Part shown: positions 17,682 through 26,670 of the stretch, piece by piece
Layout: every line of letters starts with the position of its first letter
Numbering within the stretch: the stretch's first letter is position 1
Assembly (NCBI GenBank): GCA_037447215.1
Contig: JBBIHB010000016.1
Span: 1 to 64,000, forward strand
Length of the DNA: 64,000 nucleotides
Direction of reading: 5' to 3'
Source: UBA1413 sp037447215
Lineage (GTDB): Bacteria; Bacteroidota; Bacteroidia; Bacteroidales; Prolixibacteraceae
Made by a program: the position numbers and the translations under genes
The notes under the pieces: model-generated
The model's input: only the letters and a program-made list of their open reading frames with translations
Database searches by the model: none
Told to the model about the DNA's origin: nothing

Positions 17682-18719
17682 ATGAGTTACAAGTATTTAA
17701 AAATCAGTATTTTATTTGTATGGGCTGTCTTGATTTCGGCCTGTTGTGATGAAAAACCGGATACGACAATAAAGAAGATTCCGGTTATATTCGATACCGA
17801 TACAAACAACGAGGTTGACGACCAGCATGCGTTGGCCTACCTGCTTTTCAGTGGTGACCATTTTGAAATGGTTGGGGTTACGGTAAACTCTACCAGTGCA
17901 CCTACCGGATATTCTGAAGAATCGGATGTGAGCGACCACTACGAGGAAGCAAAAAGGGTAATGCAATTATGTGGTGGATTGTTTGAAAAAATACCGCTTA
18001 AGACTGGGGCCAACGACTCGTTTGAGCATATTAAAGGCCTTATAAGCGAACCCGGTTTCGATGGGCACGAAGCAGTCGATTTTATTATTGAAGAAGCATT
18101 GAAAGAGCGGGATCAGAAACTGGTACTCTTGCCGGTGGGTAAACTTACCAATATTGCCCTGGCATTAATGAAAGAACCGGCCATTGCCGATAAGGTAAGA
18201 GTTGTTTGGTTAGGTTCCAATTACCCTGATCCGGGAGAACACAACCAGGATTGGGATATTCCTTCAATGAATTATATACTCGATATGGACGTGCCGTTCG
18301 AAATAGTTTTGGTTCGGGGTGGAAAACCATCAGGGACTGCTGCTGTGATGGTTAGCCGCGATCAGATACTTCACCGTATGCCCGGAAAAGGACCGCGGAT
18401 TTCAACTCCTGTAACCGGAAGGAATGGTGGAGAATTCTACAACTGGGGCGATTACTCAGCCAATCTTTTTGAAAGCTATGGAATGTGGGGCGATCCTCCC
18501 GGCAGGGCCCTGTTCGATCAAGCTGCTGTAGCTGTGTTAAAAAATCCTTCGTGGGCACAATCCAGGGAAATCCCTGCACCCATATTCACTGATGGTCAAT
18601 GGGTTGAACGACCTGATAATTCACGGAAAATCACCATATGGGAATGGTTTGATATTTATGGAATTATCAACGACTTTTTTGTGACTATGGACAATTATAA
18701 ATTGGTAGAGGTAAATTGA
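17682..18719 (+). CDS. Nucleoside hydrolase lipoprotein
   Basis: This 345-residue lipoprotein has a leader ending in I-S-A-C-C, with Cys21 or Cys22 as lipid anchor. The metal site reads D-T-D-T-N-N-E-V-D-D (Asp38-Asp47), a variant of D-T-D-x-G-x-D-x-D-D with Glu at the fifth position. It is typical of a distinct secreted nucleoside hydrolase subgroup. The V-L-L-P-V-G-K-L-T-N-I-A segment near 150 is the family's second conserved block, and D-Q-A-A-V-A near 285 the third. The enzyme should release ribose from nucleosides. The gene is 14 nt after the DUF1593 gene and overlaps the next gene by ATGA. Confidence 0.88.
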   Translation: MSYKYLKISILFVWAVLISACCDEKPDTTIKKIPVIFDTDTNNEVDDQHALAYLLFSGDHFEMVGVTVNSTSAPTGYSEESDVSDHYEEAKRVMQLCGGLFEKIPLKTGANDSFEHIKGLISEPGFDGHEAVDFIIEEALKERDQKLVLLPVGKLTNIALALMKEPAIADKVRVVWLGSNYPDPGEHNQDWDIPSMNYILDMDVPFEIVLVRGGKPSGTAAVMVSRDQILHRMPGKGPRISTPVTGRNGGEFYNWGDYSANLFESYGMWGDPPGRALFDQAAVAVLKNPSWAQSREIPAPIFTDGQWVERPDNSRKITIWEWFDIYGIINDFFVTMDNYKLVEVN

Positions 18720-19741
18720 ATATTTCAGCTATGTTCATTTTGAATAAAAAACTAATACTGTCATCTTTCTTTCTTGTTTTGATATTTAATGTCTTGGCAC
18801 AGCAAGTAATGCAAGTTAAGGGTAAAAAACTGAATGATCCTTGCGGGGAACAGGTGGTTCTAAGAGGTGTTAACGAAATGTTTATCTGGTCGGATGACCC
18901 GACAGGCGAACAATTAATGCCCGAAATTGCCAAAACCGGCGCCAACGTAGTTCGCATTGTTTGGCTTACCGATAAGGAAAACCCGAAAGGATCGCCTGAA
19001 AACCTTGAGAAAGTTATTCAGAATTGTATCAGCAATAAGATGTTTGCCATGCCCGAACTGCACGGAGCAACCGGTAAATGGGACAGGATACAGGCGCAGG
19101 TTGATTACTGGACCCGGCCCGATGTGGTGGCCATATTGAAAAAGTACGAACCATACCTTATGCTGAACATCGCCAACGAGGCCGGTGATCATTCCATAAA
19201 GGCAGATGTATTTCTGAAAGACTACTCAAATTATATCAGCCAGATCAGAAAGACCGGATTAAAGTGCCCCATTGTAATTGATGCTTCCGGTTGGGGGCAG
19301 GACCTGAATATATTACTCGAAACCGGACCTGCACTTGTAGAATACGATCCGCTGAAAAACATTTTGCTTTCAGTACACATGTGGTGGACTGCCGACGATG
19401 GCTCAACCCGGAGAATTATCCAAGGGATTGAAAAAGCTGTGGAAATAGACCTGCCGATCATAATCGGAGAGTTTGCCCCAATGGGCGTGGGCTGCAAAAA
19501 GTGGATCGATTATAAAACCATTATGGCCTTATCTGAGAAACACCAGATGGGCTGGCTGGCATGGTCATGGGGTGGAGTTCGAAACGGCGACTGCCATGAA
19601 ATGGATATGACAGCAGGCGAAAACCGGGGAAGATTTGAAGCTTTGCAGGGTTGGGGCAAAGAAGTTGCAGTAACCGATCTGTTTAGTATTGCAAATACTT
19701 CGAAGCGTTCGCGGTTCCTATTGACTGGTAAGTGTGAGTAG
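18716..19741 (+). CDS. Secreted glycoside hydrolase family 5 enzyme (mannanase-like)
   Basis: This 341-residue protein has a signal peptide ending near V-L-A-Q. The GH5 barrel carries acid/base Glu155 in I-A-N-E-A-G-D and nucleophile Glu252 in I-I-G-E-F-A-P. The G-V-N-E-M-F and V-R-I-V-W blocks near the N-terminus fit. It resembles GH5 beta-mannanases more than the first GH5 of the operon, so the two probably cut different linkages. The start overlaps the stop of the nucleoside hydrolase gene (ATGA). A start five codons later (18731) gives a more typical signal peptide. Confidence 0.83.
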   Translation: MNISAMFILNKKLILSSFFLVLIFNVLAQQVMQVKGKKLNDPCGEQVVLRGVNEMFIWSDDPTGEQLMPEIAKTGANVVRIVWLTDKENPKGSPENLEKVIQNCISNKMFAMPELHGATGKWDRIQAQVDYWTRPDVVAILKKYEPYLMLNIANEAGDHSIKADVFLKDYSNYISQIRKTGLKCPIVIDASGWGQDLNILLETGPALVEYDPLKNILLSVHMWWTADDGSTRRIIQGIEKAVEIDLPIIIGEFAPMGVGCKKWIDYKTIMALSEKHQMGWLAWSWGGVRNGDCHEMDMTAGENRGRFEALQGWGKEVAVTDLFSIANTSKRSRFLLTGKCE

Positions 19742-19786
19742 GGATAGTTTGAAAAGGATAATGGTTAAAGGATAAAAGAAAAGATT

Positions 19787-21052
19787 ATGAATCTATTTAA
19801 ATCAGTTTGTAAGAAAAAATATTACCCGCAATTGCTGATTTTAATATTTGTTTGTGTGTTTACTTCACTATCTATTGCACAGAAATCAGATATTGATAAT
19901 GCAATTGCCATTCACCAGAGAGGGGAGATTGTAGTAAAAGCAAAATCCGGGACGAAAGTGGAGATAGAACAGCTCAGCCATGAATTCTGGTTCGGCTGTG
20001 CCATTCCTGATGGCGTTTTCAACGGAAAGACACCAGAAAACGACAGGGTAATATTTAAACAGAAATTTCTCGAAAACTTTAATTCGGCCGTTACCGAAAA
20101 TGCTGTAAAATGGCCAAACATGGAACCGCGCAAAGGTGAAGTGAACTATTCGGTTGTTGATGCCATGCTTGAATGGTGCGATGCAAATCAGATTCCCTTA
20201 AGGGCACATAATCTGTTCTGGGGAATTCATCAGTTTATTCAGCCCTGGGTAAAGGAACTTTCTGACGAAGAACTTGAACGAACCCTTAAGTACCGCGCTG
20301 TTACGGTTACATCAAGGTATAAAGGGCGTTTTGCCGAGTACGACCTGAACAACGAAATGATACACGGCAATTTTTACGAAGAACGGTTGGGTGCCGATAT
20401 TACCTTAAAAATGGCAAAATGGGCACAACAAGGCGATCCGGAAATAAAACTTTACTTAAACGATTATGATATTCTGACAGGCAACAAACTGAACGAATAT
20501 ATGGCACATATCAGGTTGTTGCTGAAACAGGGCGTACCCATTGCTGGCATTGGTGTGCAGGGCCATCTCCATGCCGAATCTTTCGACCGTGCCGAAGTGA
20601 AACGCGCCCTCGATTCACTGGCCATTTTTAATCTCCCCATCAAAGTAACTGAATTCAATATGCCCGGACAACGGTCAAAGTTTTATAAAGACCGTAATTT
20701 AGAGATGACACCCAATGAGGAAGAACAAAAGGCCAAAGACCTGGTGGATTATTACCGGATTTGTTTTGCCCACCCGGCTGTGGATGGTATCCTGATGTGG
20801 GGGTTCTGGGAAGGAGCCAACTGGATACCCCAATCGTCGTTGTACAAACGCGATTGGACACCCACCCCTGCGGCACATGCTTATAAGAACCTGATTTATA
20901 AGGAATGGTGGACCCGGGAAAAAGGGAAAACCAATCGTAATGGCGAATTCTCGACGCCTGCATTTTTTGGAAAATATAAAGTAACCGCTAACGGGGTTAC
21001 AAAGGAGGTTAATCTGGTTAAGGCGGCCAGCAAAGCTGTTATTGAGTTTTGA
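19787..21052 (+). CDS. Secreted GH10 endo-beta-1,4-xylanase-type enzyme
   Basis: This 421-residue protein has a signal peptide (cleavage near S-I-A-Q). It is a single GH10 barrel: F-x-F-G-C-A-I near 70, E-N-A-V-K-W-P-N-M near 105, R-A-H-N-L-F-W-G near 139, acid/base Glu190 in D-L-N-N-E-M, and nucleophile Glu289 in I-K-V-T-E-F-N-M-P. The canonical xylanase W-H-x-Q becomes F-W-G-I-H, a variant seen in GH10-like enzymes whose substrate is not always xylan. A short beta-rich C-terminus follows. It is the last hydrolase of the operon. Confidence 0.88.
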   Translation: MNLFKSVCKKKYYPQLLILIFVCVFTSLSIAQKSDIDNAIAIHQRGEIVVKAKSGTKVEIEQLSHEFWFGCAIPDGVFNGKTPENDRVIFKQKFLENFNSAVTENAVKWPNMEPRKGEVNYSVVDAMLEWCDANQIPLRAHNLFWGIHQFIQPWVKELSDEELERTLKYRAVTVTSRYKGRFAEYDLNNEMIHGNFYEERLGADITLKMAKWAQQGDPEIKLYLNDYDILTGNKLNEYMAHIRLLLKQGVPIAGIGVQGHLHAESFDRAEVKRALDSLAIFNLPIKVTEFNMPGQRSKFYKDRNLEMTPNEEEQKAKDLVDYYRICFAHPAVDGILMWGFWEGANWIPQSSLYKRDWTPTPAAHAYKNLIYKEWWTREKGKTNRNGEFSTPAFFGKYKVTANGVTKEVNLVKAASKAVIEF

Positions 21053-21211
21053 GTAAATTTTCACTGGAATATTGTAAATTACTTTTTTCCTATCTTAGCC
21101 CCCAATAAACAGTTGTTTTGCATATTTGAATGCTATGACGGTTAAATTATGAACACTTTTTATGTTTCTCCTCCGGGTATCTTGATTTTCCCGGATTAAT
21201 ATATTTATGAT
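21053..21211. other. Gap between the GH10 and SusC genes
   Basis: This is 159 nt of AT-rich sequence. I see no clear terminator hairpin and no complete promoter pair, so whether the receptor is read from its own promoter or from the operon is undecided. Confidence 0.4.
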
Positions 21212-24145
21212 TTGTGGGTTAAGATAACTTTTTTACTTGTAATAAATTTGTTGCATTTAAGTTTTAAAACCAATGCACAACAAAAAGAAATTACTGGTAG
21301 GGTAACCGATGCTTCTACCGGTTTGCCTTTACCTGGGGCAATAATACTCAAGCTACCATCGCGGATAGGTGCCGTAGCCAATAATGCGGGGGAGTTTAAA
21401 ATATCAACTGAAACAGGCCAAAAACTCTTGATTACCGAAAATGGTTACCGGATTAAAGAAATTGAGGTAAAAAATCGGAAAAGGTATCATATCCGTTTGA
21501 TACCTGTTATTGATCCGGTTTCTGAAAGCATTGAAACTGGTTATCGTATCGCCTCCTTAAAGTCCACCACGGGTTCGGTTCAGTCAATACAATCAAATCA
21601 TTTTAACAGGGGATTGATTTCAGATGTACAGCAACTTATCATCGGAAAGGTTGCAGGTTTGCAGATAACCAGGAATGGAGGCGCACCGGCCGAAAATTCG
21701 TCATTTGCATTGAGGGGAACATCCTTATTGGGAGGGGAAAGTAACCCACTTTTTGTTATCGATGGTATGCCCCTGCACAACCACGGTGTATCGGGGATCC
21801 GCAATCCGTTTACAATACTGAATCCATCTGATATTGAATTGGTCACGGTAATGAAAGATGCCGCAGCTACGTCCATATATGGCTCTCGTGGGGCAAATGG
21901 GGTAGTATGGATGACCTCTAAAATGGCAAAATCGGGACAGCCATTAAGGATCAGATATCAGGCATTGGTATCGGTGGGTAAGATTACCGATAAATATAAT
22001 GTTTTCAATGCTGACGAATTCAGGAATATGGTTATCAGCCGATATTCCACTTATCAGTATGCTATAAGGCTATTAGGCGATTCGGATACAAAATGGCAGG
22101 ACAAAATTTACCAGACTTCTTTAAGCACCGATCATATGCTTAGCGTTGCAGGAAACCAGGGTGGAGTTCCTTATCGGGCATCCTATGGTTTTACCGATGA
22201 AAAAGGTATTCTGTCAACCGATAAATTTTCGAGGGTAACCATGTCATTGGGGGTTAACCCTAATTTTCTGAATGATCAGTTAAAGATAAAACTGAGCCTG
22301 AAACTCATGCTGAATAATAACCGGTTTGCCCCAAGGAATACCATAGCTACTTCTGCTCGTTTTGATCCTACCCAGCCGGTATCAAACAACAGTCCTTTCA
22401 AAGGATTCTTCACCTGGACCGATCCGAATGGTTCCCCTTTGCCCACGGCTCCTTTAAATCCGGTTGCAAATATTGAGATGACAGGCGATTACTCAAGGAT
22501 TGTTGGCAGCATCGGGAACCTACATCTCGATTACCGTCTGAATAAAATGCCCGATTTCAGGATAAACCTGAATATGGGTTATGACGTTTCGCGTGGCTCA
22601 GGCCTCATTCTGCTTCCCGAGAACTTTCCATCAGTTTATGATCCGGTTAACGGCGGTGGGACTATACGGGAATACGATCAGAACAGAAACGGAAGCCTGA
22701 TTGATCTGTACCTGAATTACACTAAAGATTTTGATTGGAGCAATTTCGAAGCGGTTGCCGGAGTTTCGAGACATACATTTCATACACTAGGTAAAGATCA
22801 TGATTTCAATACAGTGGAAACTATCCTGAAAGATCAGGCTTTTCTCGATTCATCAAATACGATTGCTTCATTTTTCGGCAAATTCCAATATACCCTCTGG
22901 AGTAAGTTTATTTTTTCGGCGGTAGTACGGCAAGACCGGAATTCTTATTATTCCGTTGACAACCAATGGAATACTTCGCCGGCAGTTTCATTTGGATGGA
23001 TATTAAGCGAAGGTAAATTATTTAAAAAATTGAAAGCAATAAATCTATTAAAGTTAAGGTATAGCTATGGAATATCCGGTTATTCGGCCACCAATAGCCA
23101 TTTCATGCCACAGTTAATTAATTGGCAGCTTTCCCGGTATAATTATCAAATGCTGTCGGGCGATCGTTGGCATTGGCGTTCTTTAACGTTCAGGGCCGAT
23201 CCCGATTTAAAAATGGAAAATACAACGTCGCAGAACATAGGTTTGGATTTCAGTTTTGCTGATTTTCGCCTTTCGGGATCAATTGATGCATATCACCGGA
23301 TTACCCGCGATTTTGTTACCTATGCTCCTACGGAGGTTTCTGTAATCCCGCACAGCATGATGCTTATAAATGCCGGAAGCCTGCAGAATATGGGGGTTGA
23401 ATTGGTTTTAAACATGGTGCCGGTAAAAACTTCATCTGTTACATGGGATATTGCTTTTAATGCAGCCTATAATGAAAACAAGGTACGATCATTAATGTAT
23501 TCGAACGCTAATCTGACTTCGCCTCTTCAGGGAAGCCCGGGTTATTACAACCAGATTTTAACGCCTGGTTATCCAACAAGTAGTTTTTTTCTGCATAAGC
23601 AATATTATTCGCTTGATAATAAGCCTCTTGAAGGGATTTATGTTGAGAGGGCCGATGGGCACATCATATCAGGAGATAACCGATTTGTAAATAAAAAATC
23701 GGCACCTGACTACATTATAGGTCTTAATTCTCAAATTAAATGGAATAACCTCGATTTATTTATATCGGGTAGGTCAAACGTGGGCAACTATGTTTACAAT
23801 CTTATATGGTCGCATGCCGGGAATTACAGAAATCTTTTTAACCAGGATGGCTTTTTGTCAAGTCCTGATAAGAATATCGTAAAAACAAATTTCCAGAATC
23901 CAAATTATACATCTGATTATTATCTTTCCGATGGTTCTTTCATAAAAATTGATAATGTCAGTCTGGGTTATAACATTTACAGGATATTTGGCAGAAAAAC
24001 CAAAACACGGTTTTATGCAGTTATGCAGAATGTGGCTACTTTTACCCGATACAAGGGAATCGATCCGGAAGTCATTCAAGGGATTGATTATTACAATTAT
24101 CCAAGACCGATGAATATGATTTATGGTTTGACCATTGACTTCTGA
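21212..24145 (+). CDS. SusC-type TonB-linked outer-membrane receptor (no SusD partner)
   Basis: This 977-residue protein has a signal peptide ending near T-N-A-Q. It continues with a CarboxypepD_reg-like domain (I-T-G-R-V-T-D-A-S-T-G-L-P-L-P-G), the TonB plug (V-A-G-L-Q-I-T-R-N-G-G, F-V-I-D-G-M-P, S-I-Y-G-S-R-G-A-N-G-V-V), and a 22-strand barrel ending in T-I-D-F. These are the marks of SusC/RagA receptors, which import oligomers with a SusD lipoprotein. No SusD gene follows: the next gene is on the other strand. The only good start is TTG at 21212, since the nearby ATG at 21207 runs into a stop. It is probably the importer for the products of the upstream hydrolases. Confidence 0.88.
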   Translation: MWVKITFLLVINLLHLSFKTNAQQKEITGRVTDASTGLPLPGAIILKLPSRIGAVANNAGEFKISTETGQKLLITENGYRIKEIEVKNRKRYHIRLIPVIDPVSESIETGYRIASLKSTTGSVQSIQSNHFNRGLISDVQQLIIGKVAGLQITRNGGAPAENSSFALRGTSLLGGESNPLFVIDGMPLHNHGVSGIRNPFTILNPSDIELVTVMKDAAATSIYGSRGANGVVWMTSKMAKSGQPLRIRYQALVSVGKITDKYNVFNADEFRNMVISRYSTYQYAIRLLGDSDTKWQDKIYQTSLSTDHMLSVAGNQGGVPYRASYGFTDEKGILSTDKFSRVTMSLGVNPNFLNDQLKIKLSLKLMLNNNRFAPRNTIATSARFDPTQPVSNNSPFKGFFTWTDPNGSPLPTAPLNPVANIEMTGDYSRIVGSIGNLHLDYRLNKMPDFRINLNMGYDVSRGSGLILLPENFPSVYDPVNGGGTIREYDQNRNGSLIDLYLNYTKDFDWSNFEAVAGVSRHTFHTLGKDHDFNTVETILKDQAFLDSSNTIASFFGKFQYTLWSKFIFSAVVRQDRNSYYSVDNQWNTSPAVSFGWILSEGKLFKKLKAINLLKLRYSYGISGYSATNSHFMPQLINWQLSRYNYQMLSGDRWHWRSLTFRADPDLKMENTTSQNIGLDFSFADFRLSGSIDAYHRITRDFVTYAPTEVSVIPHSMMLINAGSLQNMGVELVLNMVPVKTSSVTWDIAFNAAYNENKVRSLMYSNANLTSPLQGSPGYYNQILTPGYPTSSFFLHKQYYSLDNKPLEGIYVERADGHIISGDNRFVNKKSAPDYIIGLNSQIKWNNLDLFISGRSNVGNYVYNLIWSHAGNYRNLFNQDGFLSSPDKNIVKTNFQNPNYTSDYYLSDGSFIKIDNVSLGYNIYRIFGRKTKTRFYAVMQNVATFTRYKGIDPEVIQGIDYYNYPRPMNMIYGLTIDF

Positions 24146-24181
24146 AACTATCTTTGAGGAAGGGGATTGTTTAAATTGAAA

Positions 24182-26062
24182 TTACTCATCCTCATCTTCC
24201 CTGTCAGTTGAATCCCATGCATAATCCGAATCATGTATCGAAAATTCATGCTCAGTTTGCAATAGTTCATTCAGCTGTTCTGAAAATCGCCTTGTTTCCT
24301 TTATAAACCGGTTTTCGTCTTCAAGCCAGTGCTTGTACAATTCGAACATGATATCATCTTCATGATGCTTGAATGTGCGGGCTGCCCTGTATGCCTGATA
24401 ACGGCTGAATCCCATATAGGAAAGTATTTTGGAACCCAGTTCCACCGCAGAGTTAAATGTTTCTCTTTGTACCATATTAAGGCCTAATTTGTATAACTCA
24501 AAAGCATGGAAAGTGTCGCGGGCACGGGCGGCAATTTTCAGCTCAGGATAATTACTTTTCAGATAGGCGGCAATTTTCAGGGCTTCATCATATTCGGCCA
24601 TGGTCAGTACCAATAGTTTTGCTTCTTTAACCCCTGCTGCTTCAAGCATTTCAGGTCGGGTAATGTCACCATAATAGAGTTTGAATCCATATTTTCTCAG
24701 AATCTCGACGTTGGCTGGATTTCCATCGAGAATAGTAACCTGAAATCCATTTGCCATTAGCAACCTGCCAACAACCAGCCCAAACCGCCCAAATCCGGCA
24801 ATAATGATTTTGTTGCCGGTTTCAGGAATATCATCCGGAACCTGTTTGTTTTGCCTTCGGATGTAACGAGGTCTAATTACTTTCTCGTTCAATATAAGCA
24901 AAAGCGGTGTTATAGCCATGCTCAAAATAATAATTATTATTAGCATTGCAGAGGTTTCTGCATCAAAAATCCTTATTTTGTCAGAAAACGATACCAACAC
25001 AAAACCAAATTCACTTGCCTGGGCAAGCGCCAATGCAAACAACATTTCGCGGCCATGTTTTAGTCCCCACATTTTACCCGTAGCCCATAAAACGGCAAAC
25101 TTGACCACTATCAATAAAACCACAAAACCTATTATTTTCATAGGATTCTGGAAAAGCAGCCCAAAATTGATGCTTGCACCTACCGAAATAAAGAACAACC
25201 CCAATAGCAAACCCTTAAAAGGTTCCACAGTGATTTCCAATTCATGACGGTATTCATTTTCAGCTAGAACTACACCTGCAATAAAAGTTCCGAGGGCAGG
25301 TGATAATCCTATTGCTGAAGTTCCAAGTGCTGCCCCAATCACGAGGAGCAATGCCGAAGCCGTAAAAACCTCACGCATGCCGGTTTCAGCAACCCATCTG
25401 AAAATGTGCCGTGCCAAAATCCTTCCTACAAATATGACAGTTGCCCCAACCGATACAATAAGTACCAACTGGATAATCCCCGGTAATGAAGCAAATCCGG
25501 TTTCGGGTTTTGTTCCGTATATTGTTTCTGGAATCCCGCCTAAAGAGACCAATAGCGGGAGCAGGGCAAGTATGGGAATTACCGCAATGTCCTGAAACAA
25601 AAGAACTGCAAACGAAGAGCGCCCGCCTGAATTTCTAAGCAGCCCTTTTTCATCGAGTGTTTGCAATACAATAGCGGTTGATGATAAAGACAATATTAAT
25701 CCAATTGCAATAGCCTGATAAATCTGATATCCTAAATAATAGCCAATTGCCCCTGTGACTAAGGTGGTAAGGAGCAATTGAGTTCCACCCATCCCGAATA
25801 TGGTCCTTCGCATTTTCCATAAAATTGATGGTTGCATTTCAAGGCCAATCAGAAAAAGCATCATAACCACACCAAATTCGGCAAAGTGCATAACTTTTTC
25901 TTGTTCCTGACCTACCCACCCAAGCACAAATGGGCCGATTATTATCCCTGCCAGCAAATAGCCTAAAACAGATCCTAGTCCAAGTTTACGGGCAATAGGA
26001 ACCGAAATAACTGCTGCAAGCAGGTATATTAATGCCAATTGGAAAAAGTCCTGTCCATACAT
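24182..26062 (-). CDS. Kef-type K+/H+ antiporter with RCK (TrkA-N) domain
   Basis: This 626-residue protein has about 12 membrane helices (1-390) of the CPA2 antiporter family. The ion-path signature is S-L-S-S-T-A-I-V-L-Q-T-L near 126 and S-P-A-L-G-T-F-I-A-G near 250. A cytoplasmic RCK/TrkA-N domain (about 405-540) has the nucleotide-binding G-F-G-R-F-G, and an acidic tail follows. Members release K+ and take up H+ to acidify the cell during electrophile stress. The gene lies 7 nt after a flavodoxin-like gene, the arrangement of kefB with kefG. Confidence 0.9.
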   Translation of the reverse strand: MYGQDFFQLALIYLLAAVISVPIARKLGLGSVLGYLLAGIIIGPFVLGWVGQEQEKVMHFAEFGVVMMLFLIGLEMQPSILWKMRRTIFGMGGTQLLLTTLVTGAIGYYLGYQIYQAIAIGLILSLSSTAIVLQTLDEKGLLRNSGGRSSFAVLLFQDIAVIPILALLPLLVSLGGIPETIYGTKPETGFASLPGIIQLVLIVSVGATVIFVGRILARHIFRWVAETGMREVFTASALLLVIGAALGTSAIGLSPALGTFIAGVVLAENEYRHELEITVEPFKGLLLGLFFISVGASINFGLLFQNPMKIIGFVVLLIVVKFAVLWATGKMWGLKHGREMLFALALAQASEFGFVLVSFSDKIRIFDAETSAMLIIIIILSMAITPLLLILNEKVIRPRYIRRQNKQVPDDIPETGNKIIIAGFGRFGLVVGRLLMANGFQVTILDGNPANVEILRKYGFKLYYGDITRPEMLEAAGVKEAKLLVLTMAEYDEALKIAAYLKSNYPELKIAARARDTFHAFELYKLGLNMVQRETFNSAVELGSKILSYMGFSRYQAYRAARTFKHHEDDIMFELYKHWLEDENRFIKETRRFSEQLNELLQTEHEFSIHDSDYAWDSTDREDEDE

Positions 26063-26069
26063 AATTCAG

Positions 26070-26651
26070 TTATAACAATTCATTAAGGTAATTCACCGAA
26101 TTCAGTCTGTTATTGAATTTTTCATCCCTCAGAGCGGTAATAATTTTCCGGTACTTCTGGGCATATAAGATTATCCCCCTGTTGTTGAGCAAGTGTGCCC
26201 CATGGACAACAAAAGGTGGCAGGTAGTTCATTCCGCAAAGTACAGCAGTTTGATGAAAAGGGATCAGGAATTGCGGAATAGTAAAGTGGTTTTTTCCTGT
26301 TGAGGTATAAATATCTGAACTTCCACCTGTTGAAATGGCATTGAATACCGATTTTCCTTTTAGTGCGTTTCCTTTCCGGCCATAGGCAAAACCATGTTCA
26401 AGCACCAGGTCGAGCCACTCTTTTAAAAGTGCAGGGCAACTAAACCAATACAGAGGATGATGCCATACTATGATGTCATTATCGACAAGCAACTGTTGCT
26501 CGTGTTTGATATCGATGAAAAAATCAGGGTAATTCTCATAAAGATTGTTTATTACCACTCCTTTGAGAGGCTCAACTGCCTTGATCAACTCAATATTGAT
26601 CTTTGACTTATGCGTTGCAGGATGCGCAAATATGATCAATATTTTCTGCAT
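26070..26651 (-). CDS. NAD(P)H oxidoreductase, KefF/KefG-like flavodoxin fold
   Basis: This is a 193-residue cytoplasmic protein of the NQO1/flavodoxin-2 family. It begins I-L-I-I-F-A-H-P-A near the N-terminus, carries W-H-H-P-L-Y-W-F-S-C-P-A-L-L-K-E-W-L-D near 70-88, and has G-F-A-Y-G near 95. These are the FMN and NAD(P)H binding stretches of the KefF/KefG ancillary subunits that activate Kef antiporters. It lies immediately upstream of the antiporter gene in the same operon, which supports that role. Confidence 0.87.
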   Translation of the reverse strand: MQKILIIFAHPATHKSKINIELIKAVEPLKGVVINNLYENYPDFFIDIKHEQQLLVDNDIIVWHHPLYWFSCPALLKEWLDLVLEHGFAYGRKGNALKGKSVFNAISTGGSSDIYTSTGKNHFTIPQFLIPFHQTAVLCGMNYLPPFVVHGAHLLNNRGIILYAQKYRKIITALRDEKFNNRLNSVNYLNELL

Positions 26652-26670
26652 GGATTGTCTGTTTTTTTGT

